Shown here: one piece after another, positions 30,818 to 39,679 of the stretch
Position numbering within the stretch: the stretch's first letter is position 1
Layout: each line of letters starts with the position of its first letter
NCBI RefSeq assembly: GCF_026262505.1
Contig: NC_067206.1
Coordinates: 19,365,319-19,429,318 of the forward strand
Length of the DNA stretch: 64,000 nt
From: Trichomonas vaginalis G3
Lineage: Eukaryota > Parabasalia > Trichomonadida > Trichomonadidae
Direction: 5' to 3'
The notes under the pieces: model-generated
Database searches by the model: none
Seen by the model: the letters and a program-made list of their open reading frames with translations, nothing else
Told to the model about the DNA's origin: nothing
Position numbers and translations under genes: made by a program

Positions 30818-30837
30818 GAGACGCGCAGGATTCGAAC
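30818..30837 (-). pseudogene. Possible tRNA 3'-end fragment
   Basis: On the minus strand, GTTCGAATCCTGCGCGTCTC followed by A and then five T reads like the T loop (TTCGAAT), 3' half of the T stem, 3' acceptor strand and Pol III terminator of a tRNA. The 5' part of the T stem and all upstream arms are missing. It is a remnant or a retroposed fragment, not a working gene. Twenty bases is little evidence, so this is tentative. Confidence 0.35.
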
Positions 30838-32472
30838 TTTTTTAAAAGTTGATTTAAATGAATTTTAATGTGGAATATAAGGATAATATCATATTTAAAA
30901 TAAGAATATACTAGTTTAGGTGGTATTAATTTTTTCGATAAATTTGAGAGTATGTACGTTTAGGGCATGAAAAGTATCAATTCGCTCAGCGAAAGCTGAG
31001 CTAGCTTCGTTCTCGAAAGAATAAGGAAGGAGTGAAGGAGAATGATACAGAAGTTGACACATTCATATCATTTCAACAAATTTTGATCAAATTGAAATTC
31101 AATAAAATTCAATTCAATTCATATCCTTCAGTCAGTACATTGATATCCTTCTGCATCACAATGATAACTCGGGCATCAATAGTTCTACAAGTAACTCAGA
31201 AAAAACAAGATTATTACTTCCTGCTTACAGCTTTTAAAAAGTTTCGATGATAAAAATCACTCTACTCTCGTTTATCGACATATGGTGATAGTAGGTAAAC
31301 ATATTCTTATCGATTTTAATAAAAATATTTTTACGAAAATCTGAACCAATTACAGAGTTATTCATAAAGTTTATGATAACTGTAATTACTTCATCTTTGT
31401 TTAATATTTGAATAAACAATTTAATTTAATTTGCATAATTTTTTTTAGTTGAAAGACAGGAAACTTAGTTGAGTTTGTATTATTTTTATCGTTTAATTCA
31501 TCGTATCAGTGAGTGATCCAGATATTTAAGATATTTAGAAAAAAAAATTATTAATTTGATTAACAAATTTTAATCAAAATAGCAAAAATCTATTTGATAG
31601 CTGTAAGCAAACAATAATTTTTATTTCAAGCAAAATCAGTTATTTTCATCTAAACGTATAAAATTGTCAATTTTATGAAAATAAATTGAAAATCTCATGA
31701 AATGTAAAGGAGAGTAATATTTTTCAATTTTCTTTTTTCTTTCTCTCAAATATTTTCTGTTGGGAATTTTCTTGTTATCAAAAAATAATTTTAATATTTG
31801 TTTATTTCATTACATACAATAAAATTTTAAAAACTCTATTTCTTCTCAAGAAAATTTTTTTCCTTCATATGAAGAAACATTTTGTTCTCCATTTGATGCT
31901 GAGTCTAAATCTCGATTTTTGAATTTTCTTCTTTCCAAATTTCTTTTTTCCAAATTAGAAGTTTAATTCAAATTTTCAATAGTTTATATATTTTCTCAAA
32001 CCGTCTCAGATTTTTTCACTTTTTAGGGATTTTCTCTCAAAATATACAAAAATGTTGCATGCTAAGTTCAGTCAACGATAGGAATTGAGGGGAAATTAAT
32101 CGTCGAGGATGTACGATTATGTAAAGTAAAAAAATGTTATGGGATTTTTAATATTGTATATAATTTTATAATAAAATTTTTGTGAGACATTTTAAGAAGC
32201 ACATATAATTTTTTGAATTTAAAAATTAAAGTAGTGTTGAATGAATTTATTGATTAATTTAATACGGATATTTCTCAAAATTAATCAAAAATAGGTTTTC
32301 AGAGAACTTTTGAGATATCTTTTCAAAATGTCTTTTTGAAAATATATAAGTATTATATCAAATTGAAAAAAGGTATTTATCAAAATTCTAAATTCTTAAT
32401 AAAAAATAACTTTTCAGAGGATTGTGATTTTGAAAGCATGAGTAATAAGTAAAAAATATCTACCATTTTAAT
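30838..32472. other. Gene-free AT-rich interval
   Basis: No gene is recognised in 1.6 kb. A small palindrome (CTCAGCGAAAGCTGAG, about 30984-30999) is the only structured feature seen. Several runs of A and T and CTCAAA-like words are present. It ends at hairpin array D. Confidence 0.5.
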
Positions 32473-32842
32473 GAGGGAATTGTTCCTTATGAGGTATACA
32501 TTATAACTATATACCTCATAAGGAACAATTCCCTCTTGATAGCTGGGAAACTTTCTCTGAATAACTTATCATTTGGAGAAAGTTTCCCAGCTATCTATTA
32601 GAAACTAAAGGCTGTGAGGCACTAATATATAACCAGTGCCTCATAGCCTTTAGTTTCTTATTAAAAACGAGAAAACTTGTTCGAAATGATAAACAATTCG
32701 AACAAGTTTTCTCGTTTTAAGGAGGGAATTTTCCTTATGAGGTATACAGTATGAATATATACCTCATAAGGAACAATTCTTTCTTTAAATGGGAGAAACT
32801 TTGTCCGAATGTTAAACTATTCGGACAAAGTTTCTCCCATTT
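32473..32842. repeat. Hairpin array D (six consecutive near-perfect hairpins)
   Basis: H1 pairs 32473-32498 with 32510-32535 (26 bp, perfect, loop 11). H2 pairs 32538-32557 with 32576-32595 (20 bp, perfect, loop 18). H3 pairs 32600-32623 with 32635-32658 (24 positions, one mismatch, loop 11). H4 pairs 32664-32685 with 32697-32718 (22 bp, perfect, loop 11). H5 spans 32722-32783 and repeats the H1 arm sequence with small changes. H6 pairs 32787-32810 with 32819-32842 (24 bp, perfect, loop 8). Apart from H1 and H5 the arm sequences are unrelated. The left end of Maverick element 2 begins 36 bases further on. Confidence 0.95.
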
Positions 32843-32872
32843 GTAGTGGAGATGGAAGGCTTTAAGGTATAT

Positions 32873-32877
32873 TATAT
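32873..32877. repeat. Target-site duplication TATAT of element 2, left copy
   Basis: TATAT directly precedes the left terminal repeat and recurs directly after the right one (58039-58043). Maverick integrases make 5-6 base duplications, so the size fits. Confidence 0.75.
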
Positions 32878-32922
32878 AGGTCAGGTATGAGGGGCTTCCA
32901 GGGGCTGCGCCCCTTCTAGCCC
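32878..32922. repeat. Left terminal inverted repeat of element 2
   Basis: The 45 bases from AGGTCAGGTATGAGG onward are identical to the complement of 57994-58038. Inside lies a self-complementary GGGGCTGCGCCCC core. Similarity fades after about 60 bases, so these ends are much shorter than those of many animal Polintons. Confidence 0.92.
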
Positions 32923-33019
32923 TAAGAATTTTGCCCAAGACCCAAGAGGAAGACCGAACCCCAGCCGACCAGCCGGTGACAAAACCAAAACCGTTGTTAT
33001 TTACATCATATTAATGGTG

Positions 33020-33101
33020 TCACTTTTAAAAATGTCACTTTTTGTTTCACTTTTCACAAATTATATATGTTTTCATGTTTTGTCACTTTTCTGTCACTTT
33101 T
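33020..33101 (+). promoter_or_regulatory. Cluster of five initiator-like TCACTTTT sites before the methyltransferase gene
   Basis: TCACTTTT occurs exactly at 33020, 33035, 33047, 33083 and 33094, all on the coding strand and within 115 bases of the ATG at 33133. The trichomonad initiator is TCA then Y then T/A, bound by IBP39 in T. vaginalis. One copy is normal; five in 82 bases is not. Confidence 0.6.
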
Positions 33102-33132
33102 CAGGAAAAAACATTTTTATTATTATATATAA

Positions 33133-33966
33133 ATGAATTTTACAAAACCACCGTTACCGTTCTTTGGAAATAAGAGTAGATGTAAAGATATTATATTGAG
33201 AGAACTTAAGAAACTACCGAATGGTCTAACATTTGTAGATTTGTTCGGTGGAAGTTTCTATATATCCCATTTGTGCCATACCGTATTTCCTGACTCAAAG
33301 ATTATATGCAATGACTTCGACAACTATATGGACCGTCTCAAACATATTCCAGACACAAACAATATATTGAAAGAGTTAAAAGAAAAGATACCTATAGGTA
33401 AGATGGAACGTATACCATTAGATAAGAAAAATATTGTGAGAGAGGTTTTGAAAAAAGCAGAATATATAGACTGGGATAGTATATCTGCTAGACTATTATA
33501 TAGTGGTTCTATAAGAGTTCATGACATTGAAACACTTATGTCAAAAGTTTTATATCTTAACTATACAAATGTTTTCAAAGAGAACATAGAAAAATATATT
33601 GAGGGTATAGAGTTTGTGAGATGTCATTGGACAGAGTTGTATGAAAAATATAAAGACAAGGAAAATGTTTTCTTTATAGTGGACCCGCCGTTCTATAACA
33701 CATGGGATTTTCAATACCAAGTAGACTGGACTTTGAGAGACTCTTTAGAAACTTTAGACGTTATACATAACCATCCATGCTTTTACTTTACATCCGATAA
33801 AAGTGGTTTGGAAACCGTTATGAGATGGTTAGAGGACATACATGACTATGAGTTTATATATGACAAGATAGAATATGAGAGAGGTCTTATAAACTGGAGA
33901 AAGTGTCACAATAAAGAAATTTTATTAGTAAGTAAATGTGGTTTGAAATCGGACTACTTGTTTTAG
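33133..33966 (+). CDS. D12-class adenine-N6 DNA methyltransferase, 277 aa, element 2
   Basis: Motifs of the Dam/D12 class appear in order: FFGNK (10-14), FVDLFGGS (34-41, AdoMet loop), NDFD (60-63) and the catalytic DPPF (184-187) followed by YNT. The enzyme would methylate adenine at N6. In T. vaginalis 6mA is the main DNA modification, and related methyltransferase genes are known inside Mavericks. It is the first gene from the left end, with its own initiator cluster. Target sequence unknown. It may mark or protect element DNA or influence host chromatin; that is inference. Confidence 0.88.
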   Translation: MNFTKPPLPFFGNKSRCKDIILRELKKLPNGLTFVDLFGGSFYISHLCHTVFPDSKIICNDFDNYMDRLKHIPDTNNILKELKEKIPIGKMERIPLDKKNIVREVLKKAEYIDWDSISARLLYSGSIRVHDIETLMSKVLYLNYTNVFKENIEKYIEGIEFVRCHWTELYEKYKDKENVFFIVDPPFYNTWDFQYQVDWTLRDSLETLDVIHNHPCFYFTSDKSGLETVMRWLEDIHDYEFIYDKIEYERGLINWRKCHNKEILLVSKCGLKSDYLF

Positions 33967-34090
33967 GTTTTTTCCATTGTGTCATTTATTTATTTGACGT
34001 GGCAGAAAAGTACAGAGAATATGAAGATGAACCAATGCCTGCAAATGTTCAGTATATGTACTCGTAAGAGATATTTTTATCTAATATTAA

Positions 34091-34453
34091 ATGGACGCAC
34101 AGAACTTAGCGAATGCGCAGCAACCTGGACAACCAAACCCAGAGAATATTCCAAATGAAGTTAGAATACAAACTGCAATGGCAAACTATGGTCAAGTGCC
34201 AACAGATGTACAAATGCAAACTGCCATGTCAAATGACGCTGCGTTAGGTTTGCCACCATGGTATGCAAATATGAGATGGAAAGAGTTTTATACAAACCCT
34301 GAAGTCGGATATAAACAACTTTATGCAGATGACGCGAACACAGGAGTTGACCCAGAATATGTTTTCTACCAGAGGAGAAACAGAATGTATGAGCTCCAGT
34401 TAAAGAATGCTATGGAACTCAACAGGAAACGTAAGAGACTAGGCGGACATTAG
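34091..34453 (+). CDS. Hypothetical protein, 120 aa, element 2
   Basis: Hydrophilic, Asn/Gln/Pro-rich at the N-terminus, with two copies of a VRIQTAMANYGQVP / VQMQTAMSNDAALG-type unit, then Trp/Tyr-rich (PPWYANMRWKEFY) and a basic end (NRKRKRLGGH). The basic tail would suit a DNA-contacting virion protein. The family is unknown. In 33967-34090 I see only a very short possible peptide and no clear gene. Confidence 0.5.
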   Translation: MDAQNLANAQQPGQPNPENIPNEVRIQTAMANYGQVPTDVQMQTAMSNDAALGLPPWYANMRWKEFYTNPEVGYKQLYADDANTGVDPEYVFYQRRNRMYELQLKNAMELNRKRKRLGGH

Positions 34454-34471
34454 ATTTTTACATATAGTAAA

Positions 34472-34714
34472 ATGGGTTTCTTCAGTAGTATTGGAAACTT
34501 CTTCAGAAGAGTTGGAAGAGGTATATGGAATGGAATAAAATCTGTCGGAAAAGGAATTTGGAACGGAGTCAAAAATATTGGTAAAAGAGTAGGTCAGTTT
34601 GTTGGTATTATACCTAAAGACCCTGAACCAGAAGAGCAAGCTCCTGTTATACAACAGCCTGAACCTGCACCACAGTCTAGTTGGCAACCAAATCCAACAC
34701 CTCAACCGTATTAA
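34472..34714 (+). CDS. Small amphipathic, Gly/Trp-rich protein with Pro tail, 80 aa, element 2
   Basis: The first 50 residues are a repeated amphipathic pattern (FFRRVGRGIWNGIKSVGKGIWNGVKNIGKR) like a membrane-active peptide; the last 30 are Pro/Gln-rich (PDPEPEEQAP to NPTPQPY). It starts 18 bases after the previous stop. The design matches 6571-7107 and 38425-38826, so a minor capsid protein that disturbs membranes during entry is plausible but inferred. Confidence 0.55.
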   Translation: MGFFSSIGNFFRRVGRGIWNGIKSVGKGIWNGVKNIGKRVGQFVGIIPKDPEPEEQAPVIQQPEPAPQSSWQPNPTPQPY

Positions 34715-34718
34715 AAAA

Positions 34719-35360
34719 TTATATTTTTACCGTTCGATAGTAGTTGTATATGAAACTAAGTTCTAAGTAAAACGCATGGTATAATGGAATTATTCTTTTT
34801 CTTCCATCTGTAGTAAACCATACTTGAAAGTCTGAAATACTTCCACTTGGTGGTTCGTATAACTTTGTAGGTTTTTCGTAAAAGTCATTTGCCAAGCATA
34901 AGAAAGAGTTTTGGGCGCCAGAAAATGAAGCATGAACAATAATAGCATCTTGGTCGAAAATATTTTCATATGTTCCATTAGGGTTTTCGACTTCATAATA
35001 GTCCGGGTGTACTGGATATGCTGCAGGCTGATTTAACATCCTCATAAATCTATACCATGCCAAGTTGTTATATTTTGTAGAAATATAAACGTTTTCTCCA
35101 AGGTCTTCTATTTTATTGATTTTAACAGTTGCATTTTTCCTGTCATAAATAATATCGAGATGGTATTCTCCTTCGTCAATGTTATACTGGTTTGCATATT
35201 CGATATAGATATCGTTTATTTTTTCTTGAAAAGCTTGAAGAGTTGTTTCTAAATTTATAAGCAAACTAACTTGTAAAAGTTTTCCCTGTTCAAATTTCTC
35301 ATACGTATGTTTTTCTTTGTTATAGTATCGAACTTCAAAACGACCGTAAATGGGAACCAT
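34719..35360 (-). CDS. Unidentified 213-aa protein, element 2
   Basis: A clean frame from ATG (MVPIYGRFEVRYYNKEKHTY). It is rich in beta-prone Tyr/Ile/Val stretches and acidic turns. Its 3' end abuts the end of the preceding plus-strand gene (4 bases). The stretch 35361-35570 on the same strand holds further protein-like sequence (YRFDYPLRWLRDPS), so the original gene may have been longer; it is treated as a fossil part. No family is recognised. Confidence 0.5.
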   Translation of the reverse strand: MVPIYGRFEVRYYNKEKHTYEKFEQGKLLQVSLLINLETTLQAFQEKINDIYIEYANQYNIDEGEYHLDIIYDRKNATVKINKIEDLGENVYISTKYNNLAWYRFMRMLNQPAAYPVHPDYYEVENPNGTYENIFDQDAIIVHASFSGAQNSFLCLANDFYEKPTKLYEPPSGSISDFQVWFTTDGRKRIIPLYHAFYLELSFIYNYYRTVKI

Positions 35361-35583
35361 GTATGGCTTTCTGAAATGAACTTCATTCTACGAAAGCCAA
35401 TAGCTTTTGTGACAGATGGGTCTCTTAGCCATCTTAATGGGTAGTCAAAACGATAGCCTTCATGCTTTTACGGTCTCTGTCTCAAACTTTTGACCGACAT
35501 TAGTAAAAGTTCATCTAATGTTTAGTTGTAGCAACTCTTGAATTTTCTTTTTCTATTGGAAGCATATTTTATCTATAATAAAA

Positions 35584-37452
35584 ATGTCGAAAGATATTGC
35601 TTCCATGAGAGAAATACAACACAACCGACAACTCATTATGCAAGCTCTAAATAAGAACACAACAAACTTTTCAAACTATTCTAAGATATCTGAGTCATTG
35701 AAAGAAGGAAACTTAAAACTGACATTAAACCCAATGACAGATGAGTTTCTGTTTCAAGACAATAAGAACCATACTGTCTGTATAAATCCAACAAAAGGAA
35801 CTTTAAACGGGAAACCTATAAATGAACTTCTTTTGAAAGCAGATGTTGACAACAAAGCTGACAAAGAATATGTAGACGATGCAATAGCAAAAGAAGAAGA
35901 AAGAGCTAACAATGCTTATGCAACAAAAGAACATACTCATCCTGAACTAGCAGACAAAACATATGTTGACAATAAAATGTCAAGTGAAGTGACAAGAGCT
36001 GAAAACGAATATTCTAAAAAGACTCATATACATTATATTAACCAAATACCAAGTCTTAAGGAAACATTAGAGACAAAAGCAGATAAGACTCATACACATT
36101 CTATATCTGATATTACAAACTTACAAGAAACCTTAAACAGGAAAAGTGACGTTGGACATACACATACCATTGCAAATATTACAAACTTACAAGAAACCTT
36201 AAACAGGAAAAGTGCCGTTGGACATACACATTCTATATCTGATATTACAAACTTACAAGAAACCTTAAACAGGAAAAGTGACGTTGGACATACACATACC
36301 ATTGCAAATATTACAAACTTACAAGAAACCTTAAACAGGAAAAGTGACGTTGGACATACACATACATCTTCTGAAATAACAGACTTAAACGTTAGCCTTG
36401 AAAATAAAGCAGATAAAACATATGTCAATGAAATATACCAAAGTTTGATAGGAACAAAAAATATTGAAACTATTGTTGGTGACTTTTCTGTCAATGAAGA
36501 AAATAAATATTTTAGATGGCAGTTGGTACAGTCCTTAGAAAATGGTACACGGTATAAACTCATTCCGAAAAATAACAATGAAATGTATGTAAGCTATAAA
36601 AAGAATGATGGTACACAAGTTAAAGTTCCATTAGACAACAACTGCTACTTAAACTTATATGGAGACGAACAAAAGAAATATTTAAGAGTTTATGAAATGA
36701 CAGATATGACATTGCCTAACCCAGCTCCAGCACCATATTATTATGACTATGGAGATGACGTCAGAACACCACATGTAGATGAACAAAAGCTAACATTATA
36801 TTTAGATTATTATAGATATAAAAGATATAATGCAATAGAAAAAACGAGAATAGTATATTATTATACAGATGACAGAAATAAATATTATAGTCAAGACTTT
36901 ACCTACCCCGAAAACATAAGATTATATTATAAAAAATATTCCGACATGAACCAGAAGAAACCTGAAATAGTTGCACTATATTTTAAGTTCAAAATAGACA
37001 ATCCTATATTATCTCATATGTTTGATTTAATGAACCCAGTAGGTTCTATTTATACGTCTATGGATGCGAGAGGTCCTCAAGCAATGTTTGGTGTTGGTGC
37101 ATGGGAACAAATAGTTGACAGGTTTTTGTATTGTGCAAACTCTTCAAAGGAAACAGGAGGAAGTAAAACGATTTCAGGTGAAAATTTACCTGCACACAGT
37201 CACTACATAGATTTAAGTACATCTCAAGCAGGTTGGCATAAGCATAGATATTGGGATTGGTCAGGAATGACAAAAGGTAAAGGATATGATGTTAAAGACG
37301 ACGTTAAGTTTGCTATAAATTGTTACTGGGATGACACTCAGGGAGAAGGAAACCATACACATTTCGTTTCAGGATATACGCAAACAACGGGACAAAGTAA
37401 AGAATACATGCCACCTTACATGACAGTTTACGCATGGTATAGAATTGCTTAG
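35584..37452 (+). CDS. Fibre protein with phage baseplate gp10-like C-terminus, 622 aa, element 2
   Basis: Residues about 1-90 form a helical base. About 95-165 is a shaft with DKTYVDNKMS-type units. Residues about 165-270 hold five repeats of a 22-residue unit containing ISDITNLQETLNRKSDVG. A beta-rich stretch follows, and the tip (about 480-622) runs from PVGSIYTSMDARGPQ through WEQIVDRFLYC, LPAHSHYIDL and NHTHFVSGYT to YMPPYMTVYAWYRI. The tip is the form of the tailed-phage gp10/collar-type receptor-binding domain, with its His-x-His metal-type motifs. A trimeric attachment fibre on the virion is the likely role. Element 1 has a related remnant. The frame looks whole. Confidence 0.8.
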   Translation: MSKDIASMREIQHNRQLIMQALNKNTTNFSNYSKISESLKEGNLKLTLNPMTDEFLFQDNKNHTVCINPTKGTLNGKPINELLLKADVDNKADKEYVDDAIAKEEERANNAYATKEHTHPELADKTYVDNKMSSEVTRAENEYSKKTHIHYINQIPSLKETLETKADKTHTHSISDITNLQETLNRKSDVGHTHTIANITNLQETLNRKSAVGHTHSISDITNLQETLNRKSDVGHTHTIANITNLQETLNRKSDVGHTHTSSEITDLNVSLENKADKTYVNEIYQSLIGTKNIETIVGDFSVNEENKYFRWQLVQSLENGTRYKLIPKNNNEMYVSYKKNDGTQVKVPLDNNCYLNLYGDEQKKYLRVYEMTDMTLPNPAPAPYYYDYGDDVRTPHVDEQKLTLYLDYYRYKRYNAIEKTRIVYYYTDDRNKYYSQDFTYPENIRLYYKKYSDMNQKKPEIVALYFKFKIDNPILSHMFDLMNPVGSIYTSMDARGPQAMFGVGAWEQIVDRFLYCANSSKETGGSKTISGENLPAHSHYIDLSTSQAGWHKHRYWDWSGMTKGKGYDVKDDVKFAINCYWDDTQGEGNHTHFVSGYTQTTGQSKEYMPPYMTVYAWYRIA

Positions 37453-38407
37453 TCGTCATTTTCAACTTCTTTAGCATATTCGTCAGGAGTTGTCTTATAT
37501 TTGTTAGGAACTGTCTTTGAAAGTATACCACCTTGAACTTTGACAAGTTTGAAACGAGGTCTGCAATAGTAGTTTTATCTTCTGCTTGCAGTGTGTACAT
37601 TTTGCCATGTTTGCCTAAAACTTCATAATATTCTCTTGTATACTTTCTTCTATTTTTACGAACACGAATGTGAGTACCTGTCGAGTTCCCATTGTTGTCA
37701 TAGTCAATAGTATTTTCATATGGGTCGCGTTTAGGTATTTCTATTTTTACTTTGTCACCTTTCTGAAGTTTGAAGCCCGGCATTCTTTCTTGTTTGTCTC
37801 TTTTGACTAAATTATTAAATATATAGTCTTTCTCTAAGTCAGGGTTGTTTTTCATTTCTTCGGGGGAGTGGTTTCCCAAACCTTTTTGTTTACGGTTATT
37901 GTAAATATTTAAAACTTGTCTCATCTTTGCCATGGAGAAGTGTCTATACTTGTCGTCATATGACATTTCATTTGCTTCACCACCTTGTGGTTGGTTTAAG
38001 TCTCTTAACATTTTTATACAACCGTCAATGACACCAAGAGCAGAATGGTTTTGGTCGACAATGAAATATTGGTTTACATTTTTTGAACGCAGATAGTTTT
38101 TTACATCATCTGATTTGAAAGAACTTTCACAGTCAGATGTCAGTTTTGTTGGATGGTATTTGTCAACGAATATTGTCAAAGCAGTTTTCACATCTAAAAT
38201 ATTTTTGGACCATAATGGTATGGCTTCACAGTATCTTGTGTTTTGACCAACAAATATTAACCAGTATGGAGGTCCATCTTCTCTATACCTCGGAATGTTT
38301 TCCAAGATATCCATAAACCAAGCATTTGGTGTTGAACTAAAGATTTTTACCATGAGTGCTTTCTTTGTCGCTTTAGAAACATAGGGGTCCTTGTTTGGAT
38401 TCGTCAT
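37449..38407 (-). CDS. Retroviral-type (rve/DDE) integrase of Maverick, element 2
   Basis: The core has the rve fold signature: WFMDILENIP, WLIFVGQNTRYCEAIPLW, KLTSDCESSF and a following helix of the catalytic domain. After it come a helical part (NHSPEEMKNNPDLE) and a basic SH3-like or chromo-type C-terminus (FKLQKGDKVKIEIPKRD; REYYEVLGKHGKMYTLQ). It would cut and join element ends into host DNA. It diverges from 38425 with 17 bases between ATGs and converges on the fibre gene. As part of a fossil element its activity is not judged here. Confidence 0.82.
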
Positions 38408-38424
38408 TTTTTAACCCATAAGAA

Positions 38425-38826
38425 ATGGGTTTATTTGGCGCATTAGCAGGAGTTGCATCCAGATTTTTGCCCGCAGTGGGAACAATAGCCAGAGGTGCAT
38501 TTGGAATTGGAAGGAAGATTTTGAGTACATTAGGTATACTTAAAGAGAAAGCACAACCTATTATACAAACTGTACAGAAAGGTTGGGATGTAGCACGAGA
38601 TGCAACAAATCTTATTCCAAATCCTGAAACAAGAGGAAAAGTTCAAGGATGGATGGACAATGTAGGAAGACAAGCAGGAAACTATTATAACAAAGCAAAT
38701 GACTACTATAACCAAGCAGGACACTATATGGACCAAGGTGAAAGATTCTTTAACAGAGGATATAACCATGCACAACAGTGGGTAAACAATAACCAACCGC
38801 AACCACCTCAAACTTGGGGAATGTAA
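38425..38826 (+). CDS. Possible membrane-active minor virion protein, 133 aa, element 2
   Basis: The N-terminus is hydrophobic and Gly/Ala-rich (MGLFGALAGVASRFLPAVGT), followed by amphipathic helices and a C-terminal half rich in Asn, Tyr and Gln with repeated NKANDYYNQAGHYMDQG-like units. It is closest in style to 34472 and to 6571 in element 1. A pVI-like or lytic role is inferred from design only. Confidence 0.55.
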   Translation: MGLFGALAGVASRFLPAVGTIARGAFGIGRKILSTLGILKEKAQPIIQTVQKGWDVARDATNLIPNPETRGKVQGWMDNVGRQAGNYYNKANDYYNQAGHYMDQGERFFNRGYNHAQQWVNNNQPQPPQTWGM

Positions 38827-38845
38827 AATTTTTTACTGAGATGAA

Positions 38846-38998
38846 ATGAACAATACAGCATTGAGACAAATGGGTTCAAGATGGATTTGTCGACTTCCAG
38901 CAGTTACACCACGTGTTTGTCAAGTTCTTCCTATACCTCAGGAAGTTTTAGACCGACTTAAAAAACCTAAACAACCAGTTGAAAACAAACCAAACTAA
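38846..38998 (+). CDS. Small protein, 50 aa, element 2
   Basis: Reads MNNTALRQMGSRWICRLPAV then a Pro-rich half ending VENKPN. The start is defined by an ATG that overlaps the stop of a two-codon upstream frame (ATGAAATGA). The same 26-base leader is found again before 39018. The family is unknown. The conserved leader is the main reason to believe it is a gene. Confidence 0.45.
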   Translation: MNNTALRQMGSRWICRLPAVTPRVCQVLPIPQEVLDRLKKPKQPVENKPN

Positions 38999-39017
38999 AA
39001 TTTTTTACTGAGATGAA

Positions 39018-39601
39018 ATGACCGAAGAAGTTGAAACGGTAGATTTGACACCACAAACAAAAAGTTCAGAACCATTGTCAAAACCTGTCAAAGAACTTAC
39101 AGATGAAGAGAAAAATTCAATAATAGAAAGTGCCAGGTCTGGAAATACAAACCCTAACTATAAAGTCACTTTTCATAAAATGGAACGGCTAGTATCTCAA
39201 AAAAGAAACAGACTCTCACAAATAAAATATTGAAGTCTGAAGGAGCTTTCGAGACAACAGATGGAAAAGTTTACTTCACTGACCAACAGTTCATTATAGA
39301 ACATCTCATTGACTTAGAGTCGAAATATTCTAAACTTTACAACAAACACAAAAAGTTGAAAGGAAAACAAAAACAAATGGCATATGATATTTATGAAGAT
39401 GTTGACGACACAACTGTTCCTGCAGGTGAGGTAAAGTCAGAGGAACCGAAAAGTGACGAAAAACCGATAGAAGAAGAAAAACCAAAAACTGAAGATAAAC
39501 CAAAACCAAAGTTTAGTTTCCAAACTAAACCAAGTCAACCTTCATTAGCTGGTATGGGTTGGCGTCAAAGACTTATGGCAGCAGGCGGTTATGTAAAGTA
39601 A
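39018..39601 (+). pseudogene. Lys/Glu-rich protein, element 2
   Basis: The sense starts MTEEVETVDLTPQTKSSE. The later part contains YFTDQQFIIEHLIDLESKYSKL, a Lys/Glu/Pro-rich tail (EEEKPKTEDKPKPKFSF) and the end GWRQRLMAAGGYVK. It is mostly disordered apart from one coiled coil. It lies directly upstream of the polymerase gene. It looks broken once. No family is recognised. Confidence 0.45.
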
Positions 39602-39679
39602 AGAAAAAAAATATTTTTTTATTTTTATAAAAATGCCCCCATATAGAATCGATAGAAATCTGCTAGAATAAAAGCAGAG

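Noticed and set aside
32473-32842. CRISPR array
   Set aside because: The repeats are palindromes with unrelated arms, not a constant repeat with variable spacers, and this is a eukaryotic genome with no cas genes.
37449-38407. LTR retrotransposon
   Set aside because: An rve integrase alone could suggest one, but there is no reverse transcriptase or LTR, and the neighbours are Maverick core genes.
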